Below are positions 18,927 to 27,130 of a stretch of DNA of 64,000 bases, one piece after another. Where the stretch lies: positions 1 to 64,000 of the forward strand of contig JAFTJE010000012.1 in NCBI GenBank assembly GCA_017456545.1. Direction: 5' to 3'. Under the pieces are notes generated by a model. It saw nothing but the letters and a program-made list of their open reading frames with translations. It was not told the DNA's origin and did no database searches. The DNA is from Clostridia bacterium. GTDB taxonomy: Bacteria > Bacillota > Clostridia > Oscillospirales > CAG-272. Made by a program: the position numbers and the translations under genes. The first letter of the stretch is position 1, and every line of letters starts with the position of its first letter.

Positions 18927-19505
18927 TTATTTCTTTAAGCTATCTCTGATTTCGGTAAGAAGACTTTGCTGGGTTTTGAAGTATTCTATCTTCGCTTCCT
19001 CACGGGCTTTTGTCTCTGCTGCCTCGGCTTCTGCCTTAGCCTTAGCCTCTGCTTCAAGCCTTTGTGCCTCGGCTTTAGCCTCCTCCTCTGCCTTCTTTTT
19101 GGCTTCAACCTCATCACGGTTAAGCTCCTCGTAGAGCCGTCTGCTTTCCTCTTCTACACGCTTTCTTAAATGGTTATATACCTTTATTATTATAAATACA
19201 ACAAGGGCAGTAAGTAAGAAATCTATTACAGCCTGCAATATAAGACCGTAGGTTATAGCCACCTCGCCCTGTATAACCTCACCCGAGGCATCTACTATTT
19301 CATCCTTAAGTACCCATTTCCATTCCGATAGAGAAAGCCCCTGGAGAATGAGTCCTAAAAGAGGATTAATAAAGCTGCTTACAATCTGGGATACTATTTT
19401 ATTAAACGCCGCACCTATTACCACAGCAACAGCTAAATCCACTACATTGCCCTTAGCAATAAACTGTCGAAATTCGCCTGCCAGCTTTTTATTCTTGCTT
19501 GACAT
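18927..19505 (-). CDS. mscL: Large-conductance mechanosensitive channel MscL with extended C-terminus
   Basis: 192 residues. Residues 1-120 are typical MscL: EFRQFIAKGNVVDLAVAVVIGAAFNKIVSQIVSSFINPLLGL (first helix) and YGLILQAVIDFLLTALVVFIIIKVYNHLRKR (second helix). It opens as a safety valve on hypo-osmotic shock. The family is usually 130-150 residues; here an extra Ala/Glu/Lys-rich coiled coil (about 125-175) ends in YFKTQQSLLTEIRDSLKK, lengthening the cytoplasmic bundle. Confidence 0.95.
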   Translation of the reverse strand: MSSKNKKLAGEFRQFIAKGNVVDLAVAVVIGAAFNKIVSQIVSSFINPLLGLILQGLSLSEWKWVLKDEIVDASGEVIQGEVAITYGLILQAVIDFLLTALVVFIIIKVYNHLRKRVEEESRRLYEELNRDEVEAKKKAEEEAKAEAQRLEAEAKAKAEAEAAETKAREEAKIEYFKTQQSLLTEIRDSLKK

Positions 19506-19560
19506 ATTTTTCTCCTATCTCCCCCGTAAGGGCGTATTGAGAGCTTCTCTCCCTATTGGG

Positions 19561-19601
19561 CGTCAGCCATATCGAGCATCACCGTATCGGGCATCAGCCT
19601 G
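19561..19601. repeat. Short imperfect repeats downstream of ddh
   Basis: Three near-copies of a TATCGRGCATCASC-like unit follow each other between mscL and ddh. No coding potential or terminator is obvious in 19506-19647. Confidence 0.4.
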
Positions 19602-19647
19602 TTTATGTATCCAACGGACACAACCCATTGAAGTCTTTGGATTCAAA

Positions 19648-20631
19648 TTAAAGCAGGGTTTTATAAAGCTCCTCTTTAGTTGCCTGAGTAAGATATGAGG
19701 GAGCAATATCGAGAACGGTTTTACAGCCACTCTGTCCCTCGGAATTAAGTCTGTATGCTGCCCTTGCATAGGCTACAAGAACTGAGGAGGTAAACTCGGG
19801 ATTGGAATCCAGCTTCAGGCTGTATTCGATTATGTGGTTGTTTTCTCCGTTCAAGCCTGTCTTACCGCTTCTTATTACAAAGCCTCCGTGGGGAATACCA
19901 CTGTGGTCACGGTCAAGCTCCTCCTTGGAGATAAAGTGAACGGTGGTATCATAGTCGGCAAAGTAATTCTTCATTTCCTTAATTTCTTTTTCTATCCTTG
20001 CCTTATCTGCACCCTCCTTGGCTACAACAAAGCATTCACGGATATGCTTTTCTCTGACGGTGAGATTGGGATTGGCTCCACTTCTTACAGCGTCAAGGGC
20101 ACTGTCCACAGGAATAGTATACTGCTTACCGTCAAGGACTCCCTCTACTCTGCGTATGGCGTCGGAGTGTCCCTGGGATACACCCTTACCCCAGAAGGTA
20201 TAGTCCCTACCCTCGGGAAGAATAGCAAGACCGTAGGCTCTCATAAGAGAGAACATACCCGGGTCCCAGCCGACGGAAATTATTGCTATTTTACCGCTTT
20301 CCTTAGCTGATGCATTTACATTTTCAAAATGCTCGGGAATCCTTGCATGGGTGTCAAAGGAGTCTATTACATTAAAATGCTTTGCCATTTCCGGTGTCTG
20401 CACAGGAAGATCCGTTGCACTTCCTCCACAAAGAATCAAAACATCTATCTTATCCTTATAGCCTTCAATATCGTCAGCGTGGCAAACAGCCACACCCTGT
20501 GTACGGATTTTAACGCTTTCGGGACTTCTTCTTGTGAATACAGCCACAAGCTCCATATCATCATTCTGTCGGATGGCACTCTCAACACCTCTGCCGAGAT
20601 TTCCATATCCGTATATACCAACTCTTATCAT
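19648..20631 (-). CDS. ddh: Meso-diaminopimelate D-dehydrogenase
   Basis: 327 residues, normal length. The N-terminal NADPH fold begins IRVGIYGYGNLGRGVESAI; substrate-side motifs include DSFDTHARIPEHF, SVGWDPGMFSLMRAYG, FWGKGVSQGHSDAIRRVEGV and HGGFVIRSGKTG. It makes meso-diaminopimelate directly from tetrahydrodipicolinate for lysine and peptidoglycan. The gene stands alone. Confidence 0.96.
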   Translation of the reverse strand: MIRVGIYGYGNLGRGVESAIRQNDDMELVAVFTRRSPESVKIRTQGVAVCHADDIEGYKDKIDVLILCGGSATDLPVQTPEMAKHFNVIDSFDTHARIPEHFENVNASAKESGKIAIISVGWDPGMFSLMRAYGLAILPEGRDYTFWGKGVSQGHSDAIRRVEGVLDGKQYTIPVDSALDAVRSGANPNLTVREKHIRECFVVAKEGADKARIEKEIKEMKNYFADYDTTVHFISKEELDRDHSGIPHGGFVIRSGKTGLNGENNHIIEYSLKLDSNPEFTSSVLVAYARAAYRLNSEGQSGCKTVLDIAPSYLTQATKEELYKTLL

Positions 20632-20709
20632 ATTATCCTCCGTCTTACGGAAATTTATTTATAACATAAAAATTATAGCATACTCTTTTTTTATATGCAA
20701 TAATAAATT

Positions 20710-21258
20710 TTACTTTTTTGTATAGTCGAAATTGTTTTTTATTTTCTTAATATGGCGAAACGCCTCTTTTTCTCCCTGCTCGGCAAGGATTCTCAGCCAC
20801 TCCTCCAGCACATCTGCTGTGGCTCCGTTCATTTTCTTTCTTGCATTACCTCGTAGAAAATACTCCAGGGGGTGGCTGTTTTTATAGTTTTTTCCCTGGT
20901 ATATCTTACTTGCAGCAACACGGTCACAGAACATTTCCTTTAAGTATTTCATAGGCATTGGCACAGGCTCGTACATTTTGGTTACGGGATTTAAGTCCAC
21001 CCAGTATTCAAAATGATGCTTGTTTCTGCCCTTATGGTGCATCCACGCACGGGAGTAGCCGAATATTTCTCTTTCCTTTTCGTTAGGGCTTCTTGTACCC
21101 TGATAATATTTTACACTTGGGATAAGCTCCGTTGGAGACAGCTTTGATAAATCGTGGAATAGTCCCTGAAAGAAAATGCCTGCCCGTCTGCAATGCCTTA
21201 TTACCTGTCTTCTATGCTTACCTATTGTGTGTAAATGTCTGAATAGCTTGAATTTCAT
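20710..21258 (-). CDS. DUF5662 family protein
   Basis: 182 residues, His-rich and basic. Motifs include HDLSKLSPTE and WMHHKGRNKHHFEYWVDL, which I associate with DUF5662. The HD-like arrangement of His and Asp suggests a metal-binding helical fold, but no activity is established. It stands alone between ddh and a repeat-rich intergenic region. Confidence 0.65.
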   Translation of the reverse strand: MKFKLFRHLHTIGKHRRQVIRHCRRAGIFFQGLFHDLSKLSPTELIPSVKYYQGTRSPNEKEREIFGYSRAWMHHKGRNKHHFEYWVDLNPVTKMYEPVPMPMKYLKEMFCDRVAASKIYQGKNYKNSHPLEYFLRGNARKKMNGATADVLEEWLRILAEQGEKEAFRHIKKIKNNFDYTKK

Positions 21259-21275
21259 TTTACGCCTTCTCCCTC

Positions 21276-21410
21276 GTTAGCCTCCCTCCTTGAGGGAGGG
21301 GGACCGTTTTACGGTGGAAGGAGTTACCTCTCCCACCCATTATATGTAACCTCTTTGCAGAAAATTATTTTACTCTTTATCCATTGTTAGCCTCCCCCCT
21401 TGAGGGAGCC
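21276..21410. repeat. Palindromic GCCTCCCTCCTTGAGGGAGG elements, two copies
   Basis: TTAGCCTCCCTCCTTGAGGG occurs at about 21278 with a following ACCG-TTTTA-CGGT hairpin, and TTAGCCTCCCCCCTTGAGGG at about 21388. Both are self-complementary intergenic repeats of the same general class as the elements at 114 and 47662. Region 21259-21607 contains no gene. Confidence 0.65.
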
Positions 21411-21445
21411 ATACATTTACATTAATTCTGCATTCTGAATTTTGA

Positions 21446-21513
21446 ATTCTGCATTCACTTTGATTCTGCATTCACTTTGATTCTGCATTCACTTTGATTC
21501 TGCATTCACTTTG
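21446..21513. repeat. 17-bp tandem repeat, four copies
   Basis: The unit ATTCTGCATTCACTTTG is repeated four times without change, followed by a partial fifth (ATTCTGCATT). The core TTCTGCATTC is the complement of the GAATGCAGAA units on the other side of the next gene. Confidence 0.9.
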
Positions 21514-21561
21514 ATTCTGCATTTATTTTATCACTTTATTCCCACTCGGTCAAGTTTTATA

Positions 21562-21590
21562 TTGCAATACGGTAAAAAAAGTGATAAAAT
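21562..21590 (+). promoter_or_regulatory. Promoter of the EEP-family gene
   Basis: TTGCAA (21562-21567), 17 bases, TAAAAT (21585-21590); GAGGTGAT and ATG follow. Confidence 0.75.
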
Positions 21591-21607
21591 ATCCTTGAGG
21601 TGATATT

Positions 21608-22378
21608 ATGAATAATGAAATTAAAATAATGTCCTTTAATTTAAGAATGGACACAGAATATGACGGTATCAACCGTTTCAGAAACAGAATTGACAGAGTT
21701 ATGGAGGTAATTAATTCCGAGGACCCCGATATAATCGGCTTCCAGGAGGTTACCGACTATATGAGAACCGTAATGCGTGAAAGCCTTAAAAACTATACAG
21801 TTGTCGGCTGTGGAAGAAGCAGAGATTACCACGATGAGGCTATGCTCATTGCATTTAAGCACTCTGACTGTGAGCTTATTTCTCTTGATAATATATGGCT
21901 GTCAAAAACTCCCAAAATCCCCGGCACCAACTACGGCGGAGATAACAGTGGATGTCCGAGAATGTATACAATTGCCCGTTTGAAGCACAAAAACTGCCCT
22001 ACGCCCTTTAATTTTATTAACACACACCTTGACCACCAGGGAGCAAACGCCCGTTACCTTGGGGCTATGCAGCTGGTACAGGCTATTTCCGAAAGGGATG
22101 AAAAATTTATTATGACGGGTGATTTTAATGCTACACCCGACTCCCCCGAAATCAAGCTGATAACAGATGCTCTTGCATACCGTGGTGCTATTGACTGTAC
22201 TGAGGGCTTTCCCCCAACCTTCCACGCCTTTGGCAAAATTCCCGAAAGCCAATGGGTAAAAATAGACTACATATTTACAGACGGTAAATGTATTAAGTCC
22301 TACCCCGTGCCCGATATTATGGAGGACGGAAAATACTACTCCGACCATAATGCAGTTGTTTCTATTATAGAATTATAA
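21608..22378 (+). CDS. Endonuclease/exonuclease/phosphatase family hydrolase
   Basis: 256 residues, soluble, no signal peptide. Motifs of the EEP superfamily in order: MSFNLR, GFQEV (metal Glu), NTHLDHQGANARYLGAMQL, TGDFNATPDSPE, IDYIF and SDHNAVV (catalytic Asp-His). It cleaves phosphodiester or phosphomonoester bonds; the substrate could be nucleic acid, a sphingolipid or an inositol phosphate. It stands alone between tandem-repeat arrays. Confidence 0.9.
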   Translation: MNNEIKIMSFNLRMDTEYDGINRFRNRIDRVMEVINSEDPDIIGFQEVTDYMRTVMRESLKNYTVVGCGRSRDYHDEAMLIAFKHSDCELISLDNIWLSKTPKIPGTNYGGDNSGCPRMYTIARLKHKNCPTPFNFINTHLDHQGANARYLGAMQLVQAISERDEKFIMTGDFNATPDSPEIKLITDALAYRGAIDCTEGFPPTFHAFGKIPESQWVKIDYIFTDGKCIKSYPVPDIMEDGKYYSDHNAVVSIIEL

Positions 22379-22400
22379 TCAGTAAATGCAGAATCTATGT

Positions 22401-22667
22401 GAATGCAGAATGCAGAGTGCAGAATGCAGAATTGATTGATTTGATGTAATTGCAGATTGAATCGGTAACGACAACAGACAACTAATAAATGCAGAATGCA
22501 GAGTGCAGAATGCAGAATGCAGAATTGATTGATTTGATGTAATTGCAGATTGAATCGGTAACGACAACAGACAACTAATAAATGCAGAATGCAGAATGCA
22601 GAGTGCAGAATGCAGAATTGATTGATTTGATGTAATTACAGATTGAATCGGTAACGGAAACAGACAG
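22401..22667. repeat. 93-bp tandem repeat, about three copies
   Basis: The landmark ATTGATTGATTTGATGTAAT recurs at 22431, 22524 and 22617, exactly 93 bases apart. Each unit combines a block of 7-base TGCAGAA/TGCAGAG repeats, the ATTGATTG block and TGAATCGGTAACG. The order of the 7-base units differs between copies although the period is constant. Region 22379-22791 holds no gene. Confidence 0.92.
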
Positions 22668-22758
22668 GTTCATAATAAAATGAGAATTTTATGACATAGG
22701 TGGAAAATTATCCTTACCTATTCACCATTCCATTTTAGCTTTTTACTATAATATAAAA

Positions 22759-22793
22759 ACCGCCTTTGCTTAAAGCAAGGGCGGTATTTTTTT
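22759..22793. terminator. Bidirectional terminator between EEP gene and pgsA
   Basis: ACCGCCTTTGCTT pairs with AAGCAAGGGCGGT (one mismatch), with A5 before and T8 after, so it serves both convergent genes. The pgsA stop lies at its right edge. Confidence 0.85.
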
Positions 22794-23394
22794 ATTCGTT
22801 GGGGTCGAGATACTTGGAATAGGTCTTATAGTAATCTATACCCGATGCTACAGTCATAAATGTCATAACTGCGATTGCTACATAGCTTATAATGTGGTAA
22901 TCCTTAACACCGATAAGGGCGAAGAGGGCAGGCTCTATAAGGAGTGTGCAGATACATACGCACTGTGCCATTGTCTTACACTTACCGAAGAAGCTGGCAG
23001 CGATAACGCCTGCACCCGAGCCTGAGCATACAAGACGGATAGAGGTTACTGCAAGCTCACGGAAGAACACTATTGCACTTACCCAAATCATAATGGACTT
23101 AAGAGGCTCCTCTTCTATTTTTACGGTAATGGAAAGGAGGGAGGCAAATATCATAAACTTATCTGCCAGGGGGTCCATAAACTTACCGAAATTGGTTACA
23201 AGCTTATACTTTCTTGCAATCTTACCGTCTATAAAGTCGGTAGCGGCGGTAATTATAAATACGGCTGCTGATACGAAGCTTCTCACATAGAGATTGGGGA
23301 TGTAAAGCACGCAAGCCACAAATATAGGAACAAGGAGAACTCGAAGGATGGTCAGCTTGTTTGGTAAATTCATTTTCTTTTTGTTTTCTTTCAT
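22792..23394 (-). CDS. pgsA: CDP-diacylglycerol-glycerol-3-phosphate 3-phosphatidyltransferase
   Basis: 200 residues, membrane-embedded, full length. The CDP-alcohol transferase motif D-x2-D-G-x2-A-R-x8-G-x3-D-x3-D is intact: TDFIDGKIARKY, then GKFMDPLADK. It makes phosphatidylglycerol phosphate. Its ATG overlaps the rimO stop by four bases (ATGA), so it is translationally coupled to rimO. Confidence 0.95.
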   Translation of the reverse strand: MKENKKKMNLPNKLTILRVLLVPIFVACVLYIPNLYVRSFVSAAVFIITAATDFIDGKIARKYKLVTNFGKFMDPLADKFMIFASLLSITVKIEEEPLKSIMIWVSAIVFFRELAVTSIRLVCSGSGAGVIAASFFGKCKTMAQCVCICTLLIEPALFALIGVKDYHIISYVAIAVMTFMTVASGIDYYKTYSKYLDPNE

Positions 23395-24713
23395 ACTATT
23401 TCTCCTGTTAAATCATACTCGAGAGCATCCTTGATACGCACACGGACAAATGTACCCTCGGGTATTTTTATTTTTGATAAAAAGAATACATTTCCGTCAA
23501 TTTCGGGTGCATTGTCTGCTGTTCTTCCGTAATAGGTTTCACTAACAGGGTCGTATCCCTCACAAAGAACCTGTACCTCTTTTCCTATTTTACTTTTTAA
23601 TTGCCTGTCTGTTATGGAAAGCTGAGTTTTCATTATAGCCTCGTATCTTTCCTCCTTGATTTCCTCATCTATCTGGTCCTCAAAGTCATAGGCAGGAGTA
23701 TTTTCCTCTCTGGAATATGTAAAAGCACCGAAATGCTCAAATTTTGCTTCCTTTACAAACTCACAAAGCTCGTCAAACTCAATTTCACTCTCTCCCGGGA
23801 AGCCTACAATGGCTGTGGAACGGATTGAAATTCCCTTTACCCTCTTACGAAGAGTCTTTATTACATTACGGATAAGCTCCCCGTCTCCGTGACGGTTCAT
23901 TTTCTTAAGTATCTTATCGGAAATGTGCTGTATGGGAAGGTCAATATATTTTACAAGCTTTTTATTTGTTTCAAACTCGCAAATAAGCTCCTCTGTCACC
24001 TTTTCGGGATAGCAGTAAAGGACTCTTATCCAGGTTACATCCGTTTCCTCGGACAGGCGACGGATAAGCTTGTGTAAGCAATACTCACCGTAAAGGTCTA
24101 TACCGTATGAGGTGGTATCCTGTCCTACTATTACAAGCTCCTTAACTCCTAAGGAAACTATCTCCTGTGCTTCCTTTACAAGGTCGTCTATGGGTCTTGA
24201 ACGGAATCTGCCACGGAGCTTGGGAATTGCACAATAGGTACAGCAGTTATCACAGCCCTCGGAAATTTTAAGATAAGCCATAGAATCCCCTGTGGTTACA
24301 ATTCTGTCTCCACCCAGCTCTACCGTGTTTTTATCCTTAAATTCCTTAAATTTTTCACCCTTTGCAACAGCCCTTACAGCCTCTACAATACTGTGAACGC
24401 TACCAGTTCCGAGAAGAGCATCAACCTCAGGCATTTCCTCCATTACCTCTTCTCTGTATTTTTCTGCCATACAGCCTGTAACAACTATTCCCTTAAGCTT
24501 GCCGTTTTCCTTAAGCCATGCAATATCGAGAATATTGTCAATGGATTCCTGCTTGGCATCCTGAATAAAGGCACAGGTGTTTATAACCACTATATCGGCA
24601 TCCTCTGCGTCTGTTATTATATATCCCTCTGATACAAGATGTCCGAGCATAACCTCTAAATCGAGCTGATTTTTAGGGCATCCGAGAGATACAAATCCTA
24701 CTTTAATTGCCAT
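23391..24713 (-). CDS. rimO: Ribosomal protein S12 methylthiotransferase RimO
   Basis: With the ATG at 24713 (AAGGAG upstream) it has 440 residues. It shows the N-terminal MTTase domain (VGFVSLGCPKNQLDLEVMLG), a radical-SAM cluster motif CDNCCTYC (CxxxCxxC), and a C-terminal TRAM domain. It adds a methylthio group to an Asp of S12. A longer start at 24758 would lie inside recX and lacks a ribosome site. It overlaps recX by 11 bases and pgsA by four. Confidence 0.95.
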   Translation of the reverse strand: MAIKVGFVSLGCPKNQLDLEVMLGHLVSEGYIITDAEDADIVVINTCAFIQDAKQESIDNILDIAWLKENGKLKGIVVTGCMAEKYREEVMEEMPEVDALLGTGSVHSIVEAVRAVAKGEKFKEFKDKNTVELGGDRIVTTGDSMAYLKISEGCDNCCTYCAIPKLRGRFRSRPIDDLVKEAQEIVSLGVKELVIVGQDTTSYGIDLYGEYCLHKLIRRLSEETDVTWIRVLYCYPEKVTEELICEFETNKKLVKYIDLPIQHISDKILKKMNRHGDGELIRNVIKTLRKRVKGISIRSTAIVGFPGESEIEFDELCEFVKEAKFEHFGAFTYSREENTPAYDFEDQIDEEIKEERYEAIMKTQLSITDRQLKSKIGKEVQVLCEGYDPVSETYYGRTADNAPEIDGNVFFLSKIKIPEGTFVRVRIKDALEYDLTGEIV

Positions 24714-25362
24714 TTTTTTCTCCTTCAGCGAATATGCGAATACCCGCCTTGATATCATTTATGCTATAACCGTAACGCATAAGAGAAGCCATCATTTTTC
24801 CCACATCCTCTTTTTCCTTGGGGAGGGGATTGTACTTTTGTGAAATAATATAGGCACAGCTTGCCCCGAAGTCCACATCCTTAAGGGCAGATTTAAGAAA
24901 TTCCATAACCTCGTCCCTCTTAAAGCCCTTAACTATAAACTCCTCGGCAATCTTCATCTGTCCGTACTTTTTGCGTAAACAGCTCTCAAGCAGAATACCC
25001 ATCTGCTTCTTTTCATCTATATATCCTCTGTGCTCCATATAAAGAGCTACATTTTCACAAAGCTCCCTTGCATATCCTCTCTGCATTAGCTTATTTACAA
25101 GAGTTTTCTTATTATTATCTCCGTATGAAAGAATTGTAAAGGCGTGACGGCGTGCGTTATCAAAGAGCATCTCTTCTCTTATCTTAAGAAAATGCTCATC
25201 ATCGATTATCTCGCCCTCATCAATATCAAATCTCTCGTACTGATCGTTTGAAAGAAGCATCTCAAACTTAGTACCCATAGAAGATGAAATGTGTAAGGTG
25301 TAGCCTTGCTGGGATTTCTTTATTTTTTCTACGGTGTAATAAATTTCATTTTTCATAATCAT
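24703..25362 (-). CDS. recX: RecA regulator RecX
   Basis: The ATG at 25362 overlaps the recA stop in a TGATG junction, giving 219 residues. Three-helix repeats typical of RecX: ARRHAFTILSYGDNNKKTLVNKLMQRGYARELCENVALYMEHRGYIDE, later KYGQMKIAEEFIVKGFKRDEV. RecX binds RecA filaments and limits their growth. Position directly after recA supports the call. Confidence 0.9.
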   Translation of the reverse strand: MIMKNEIYYTVEKIKKSQQGYTLHISSSMGTKFEMLLSNDQYERFDIDEGEIIDDEHFLKIREEMLFDNARRHAFTILSYGDNNKKTLVNKLMQRGYARELCENVALYMEHRGYIDEKKQMGILLESCLRKKYGQMKIAEEFIVKGFKRDEVMEFLKSALKDVDFGASCAYIISQKYNPLPKEKEDVGKMMASLMRYGYSINDIKAGIRIFAEGEKNGN

Positions 25363-26459
25363 CAATCCAAATTAAGTGCGTCTAAGTCAAAATCTCCTGA
25401 GTCGATATCAAAGCTATCACCCTCAGAAACCTCTCCGTTTTCTATCTTTTTCTTGATTTTTTCTTCAAGCTCCTTCATAAGCTCAGGGTTATCCTCAAAG
25501 AATTTTCTTGCATTATCCTTACCCTGACCTATCTTTGCTCCGTCATATGAGAACCAGGAGCCACTCTTTTCCACGATATCGAGATTTACTGCCATATCAA
25601 TAATCTCGGAGGACTTGGAAATTCCCTTACCGTAAAGAATATCAAACTCCGCAATCTTAAAGGGAGGAGCAACCTTATTTTTTACTACCTTTACCTTAAC
25701 TCTGTTTCCGTAGGAGTCGGAGCCTTGTTTAAGAGTTTCTGTCTTTCTTACATCGAGACGGACAGAGGCATAGAATTTAAGTGCCTTACCACCTGTTGTA
25801 GTCTCGGGGTTACCGTATGCAACACCTATTTTATCTCTCAGCTGATTTATAAATATTACAATACAGTTGGTCTTTGATACTATTGCAGTAAGCTTTCTTA
25901 ATGCCTGGGACATAAGCCTTGCCTGTACTCCCATATGGCTCTCACCCATCTCACCCTCTATCTCCTGTCTTGGAACAAGGGCTGCAACGGAGTCTATTAC
26001 TACTATATCAACAGCACCGGAATTTATAAGTGTTTCTGTAATTTCCAGTGCCTGCTCCCCGTCATCGGGCTGGGAGAGATACAAATCATCTATATTTACT
26101 CCTATTGCCTTTGCGTACACGGGGTCCAGAGCATGCTCTGCATCTATAAAGGCAGCTGTGCCTCCCAGCTTCTGAGCCTCTGCAACGGCGTGAAGAGCTA
26201 CCGTTGTTTTACCTGAGGATTCAGGACCGTATATTTCTATGATTCTTCCCCTTGGCAAGCCACCAACACCCAGGGCAAGGTCAAGGTTAAGAGAGCCTGA
26301 TGATACTACGCTTACCTTTGATTTTTTCTGCTCTCCGAGTCTTACAATGGACTCCTCTCCGTTAGCCTTTCTTATCTGGGCAATTGCAGTCTCAAGGGCT
26401 TTTTTCTTGTCATTTACTGCTTCATTCTTTTCTGTAGCCTTTGTAGCCTTCTTCGCCAT
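25362..26459 (-). CDS. recA: Recombinase RecA
   Basis: 365 residues. It contains Walker [10 protein letters not shown], the [36 protein letters not shown] signature, loop 2 [29 protein letters not shown], and an acidic tail [20 protein letters not shown]. It catalyses strand exchange and co-protease activation of LexA. It heads recA-recX-rimO-pgsA; a lone membrane-anchored protein separates it from gyrA. No clear LexA box is visible in the 98 bases upstream. Confidence 0.98.
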   Translation of the reverse strand: MAKKATKATEKNEAVNDKKKALETAIAQIRKANGEESIVRLGEQKKSKVSVVSSGSLNLDLALGVGGLPRGRIIEIYGPESSGKTTVALHAVAEAQKLGGTAAFIDAEHALDPVYAKAIGVNIDDLYLSQPDDGEQALEITETLINSGAVDIVVIDSVAALVPRQEIEGEMGESHMGVQARLMSQALRKLTAIVSKTNCIVIFINQLRDKIGVAYGNPETTTGGKALKFYASVRLDVRKTETLKQGSDSYGNRVKVKVVKNKVAPPFKIAEFDILYGKGISKSSEIIDMAVNLDIVEKSGSWFSYDGAKIGQGKDNARKFFEDNPELMKELEEKIKKKIENGEVSEGDSFDIDSGDFDLDALNLD

Positions 26460-26557
26460 TTATTTTCTCCTTAGCTTTATTTTTTCTTCGGGAGATAAAC
26501 CCCACTACGGTATATATTAATCAGTTGCAGTGGAGCTTTTACTCCTTTTTTAATTTT

Positions 26558-27130
26558 TCAGACAGTGGCAGAATCGAGTCTCCAGCCGTTGGACTCCTTA
26601 CGGATTATTACCTCTACCTCTTCTCCCTCAGTGCTCATAACGGTGGCAATTATTCTTTTACTTCTGATGCTCTCTATTTTTATTGTGTCGTAATTATACT
26701 GTGTAATTTCTATAGCCTTATAATCCTTATACACGGCAAGCAGTCCTGTGGAATCCTCTATATATCTGGATTTTGTAAGACCTCCCGTTCCACCGACGGA
26801 GGGATTAAGGTAATACTGTATCAGGGAATTTGAATAAGACGCTGTAAATACCTCCTTTGTCCTTGCTGAAAGAATATCTACCGTCTTATACTTTTCGTTC
26901 AGGTCCACCTGTCTGTAAACCGACTGATAAACCATACTGTCATTATACTTAAGACCCTTACCGTAGTAAATTTCATTAAGCTCACAGGAGGATTTTACAA
27001 GCTCCTCTACTATAACAATTGCCTCCTCCTCCTCGGGCCGTGTGGTAAATTCTATAATAAGCATTACAGCACCGACAATAAGGGCTATGGCTAATATAAT
27101 AAATATAATCCTCTTCTTATTCTTAATCAT
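26558..27130 (-). CDS. Membrane-anchored hypothetical protein coupled to gyrA
   Basis: 190 residues: a short basic N-terminus, one membrane helix (RIIFIILAIALIVGAVMLIIEF), then an extracytoplasmic region of about 155 residues without recognisable motifs. Its ATG overlaps the gyrA TGA (TGATG), so its expression is tied to gyrA. I do not recognise a family. Topology suggests a cell-surface or envelope role unconnected with gyrase itself. Confidence 0.75.
   Translation of the reverse strand: MIKNKKRIIFIILAIALIVGAVMLIIEFTTRPEEEEAIVIVEELVKSSCELNEIYYGKGLKYNDSMVYQSVYRQVDLNEKYKTVDILSARTKEVFTASYSNSLIQYYLNPSVGGTGGLTKSRYIEDSTGLLAVYKDYKAIEITQYNYDTIKIESIRSKRIIATVMSTEGEEVEVIIRKESNGWRLDSATV

Noticed and set aside
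20018-20664. Plus-strand frames over ddh
   Set aside because: They are antisense shadows of a confidently identified dehydrogenase.
22379-22567. A 62-residue minus-strand frame in the 93-bp repeats
   Set aside because: It stays open only because the period is a multiple of three; the translated text is itself a repeat (SAITSNQSILHSA) and has no start signals.
22401-22667. CRISPR array from the 93-bp tandem repeats or the 17-bp repeats at 21446
   Set aside because: The repeats are contiguous or nearly so, without unique spacers of constant length, and no cas genes are nearby.
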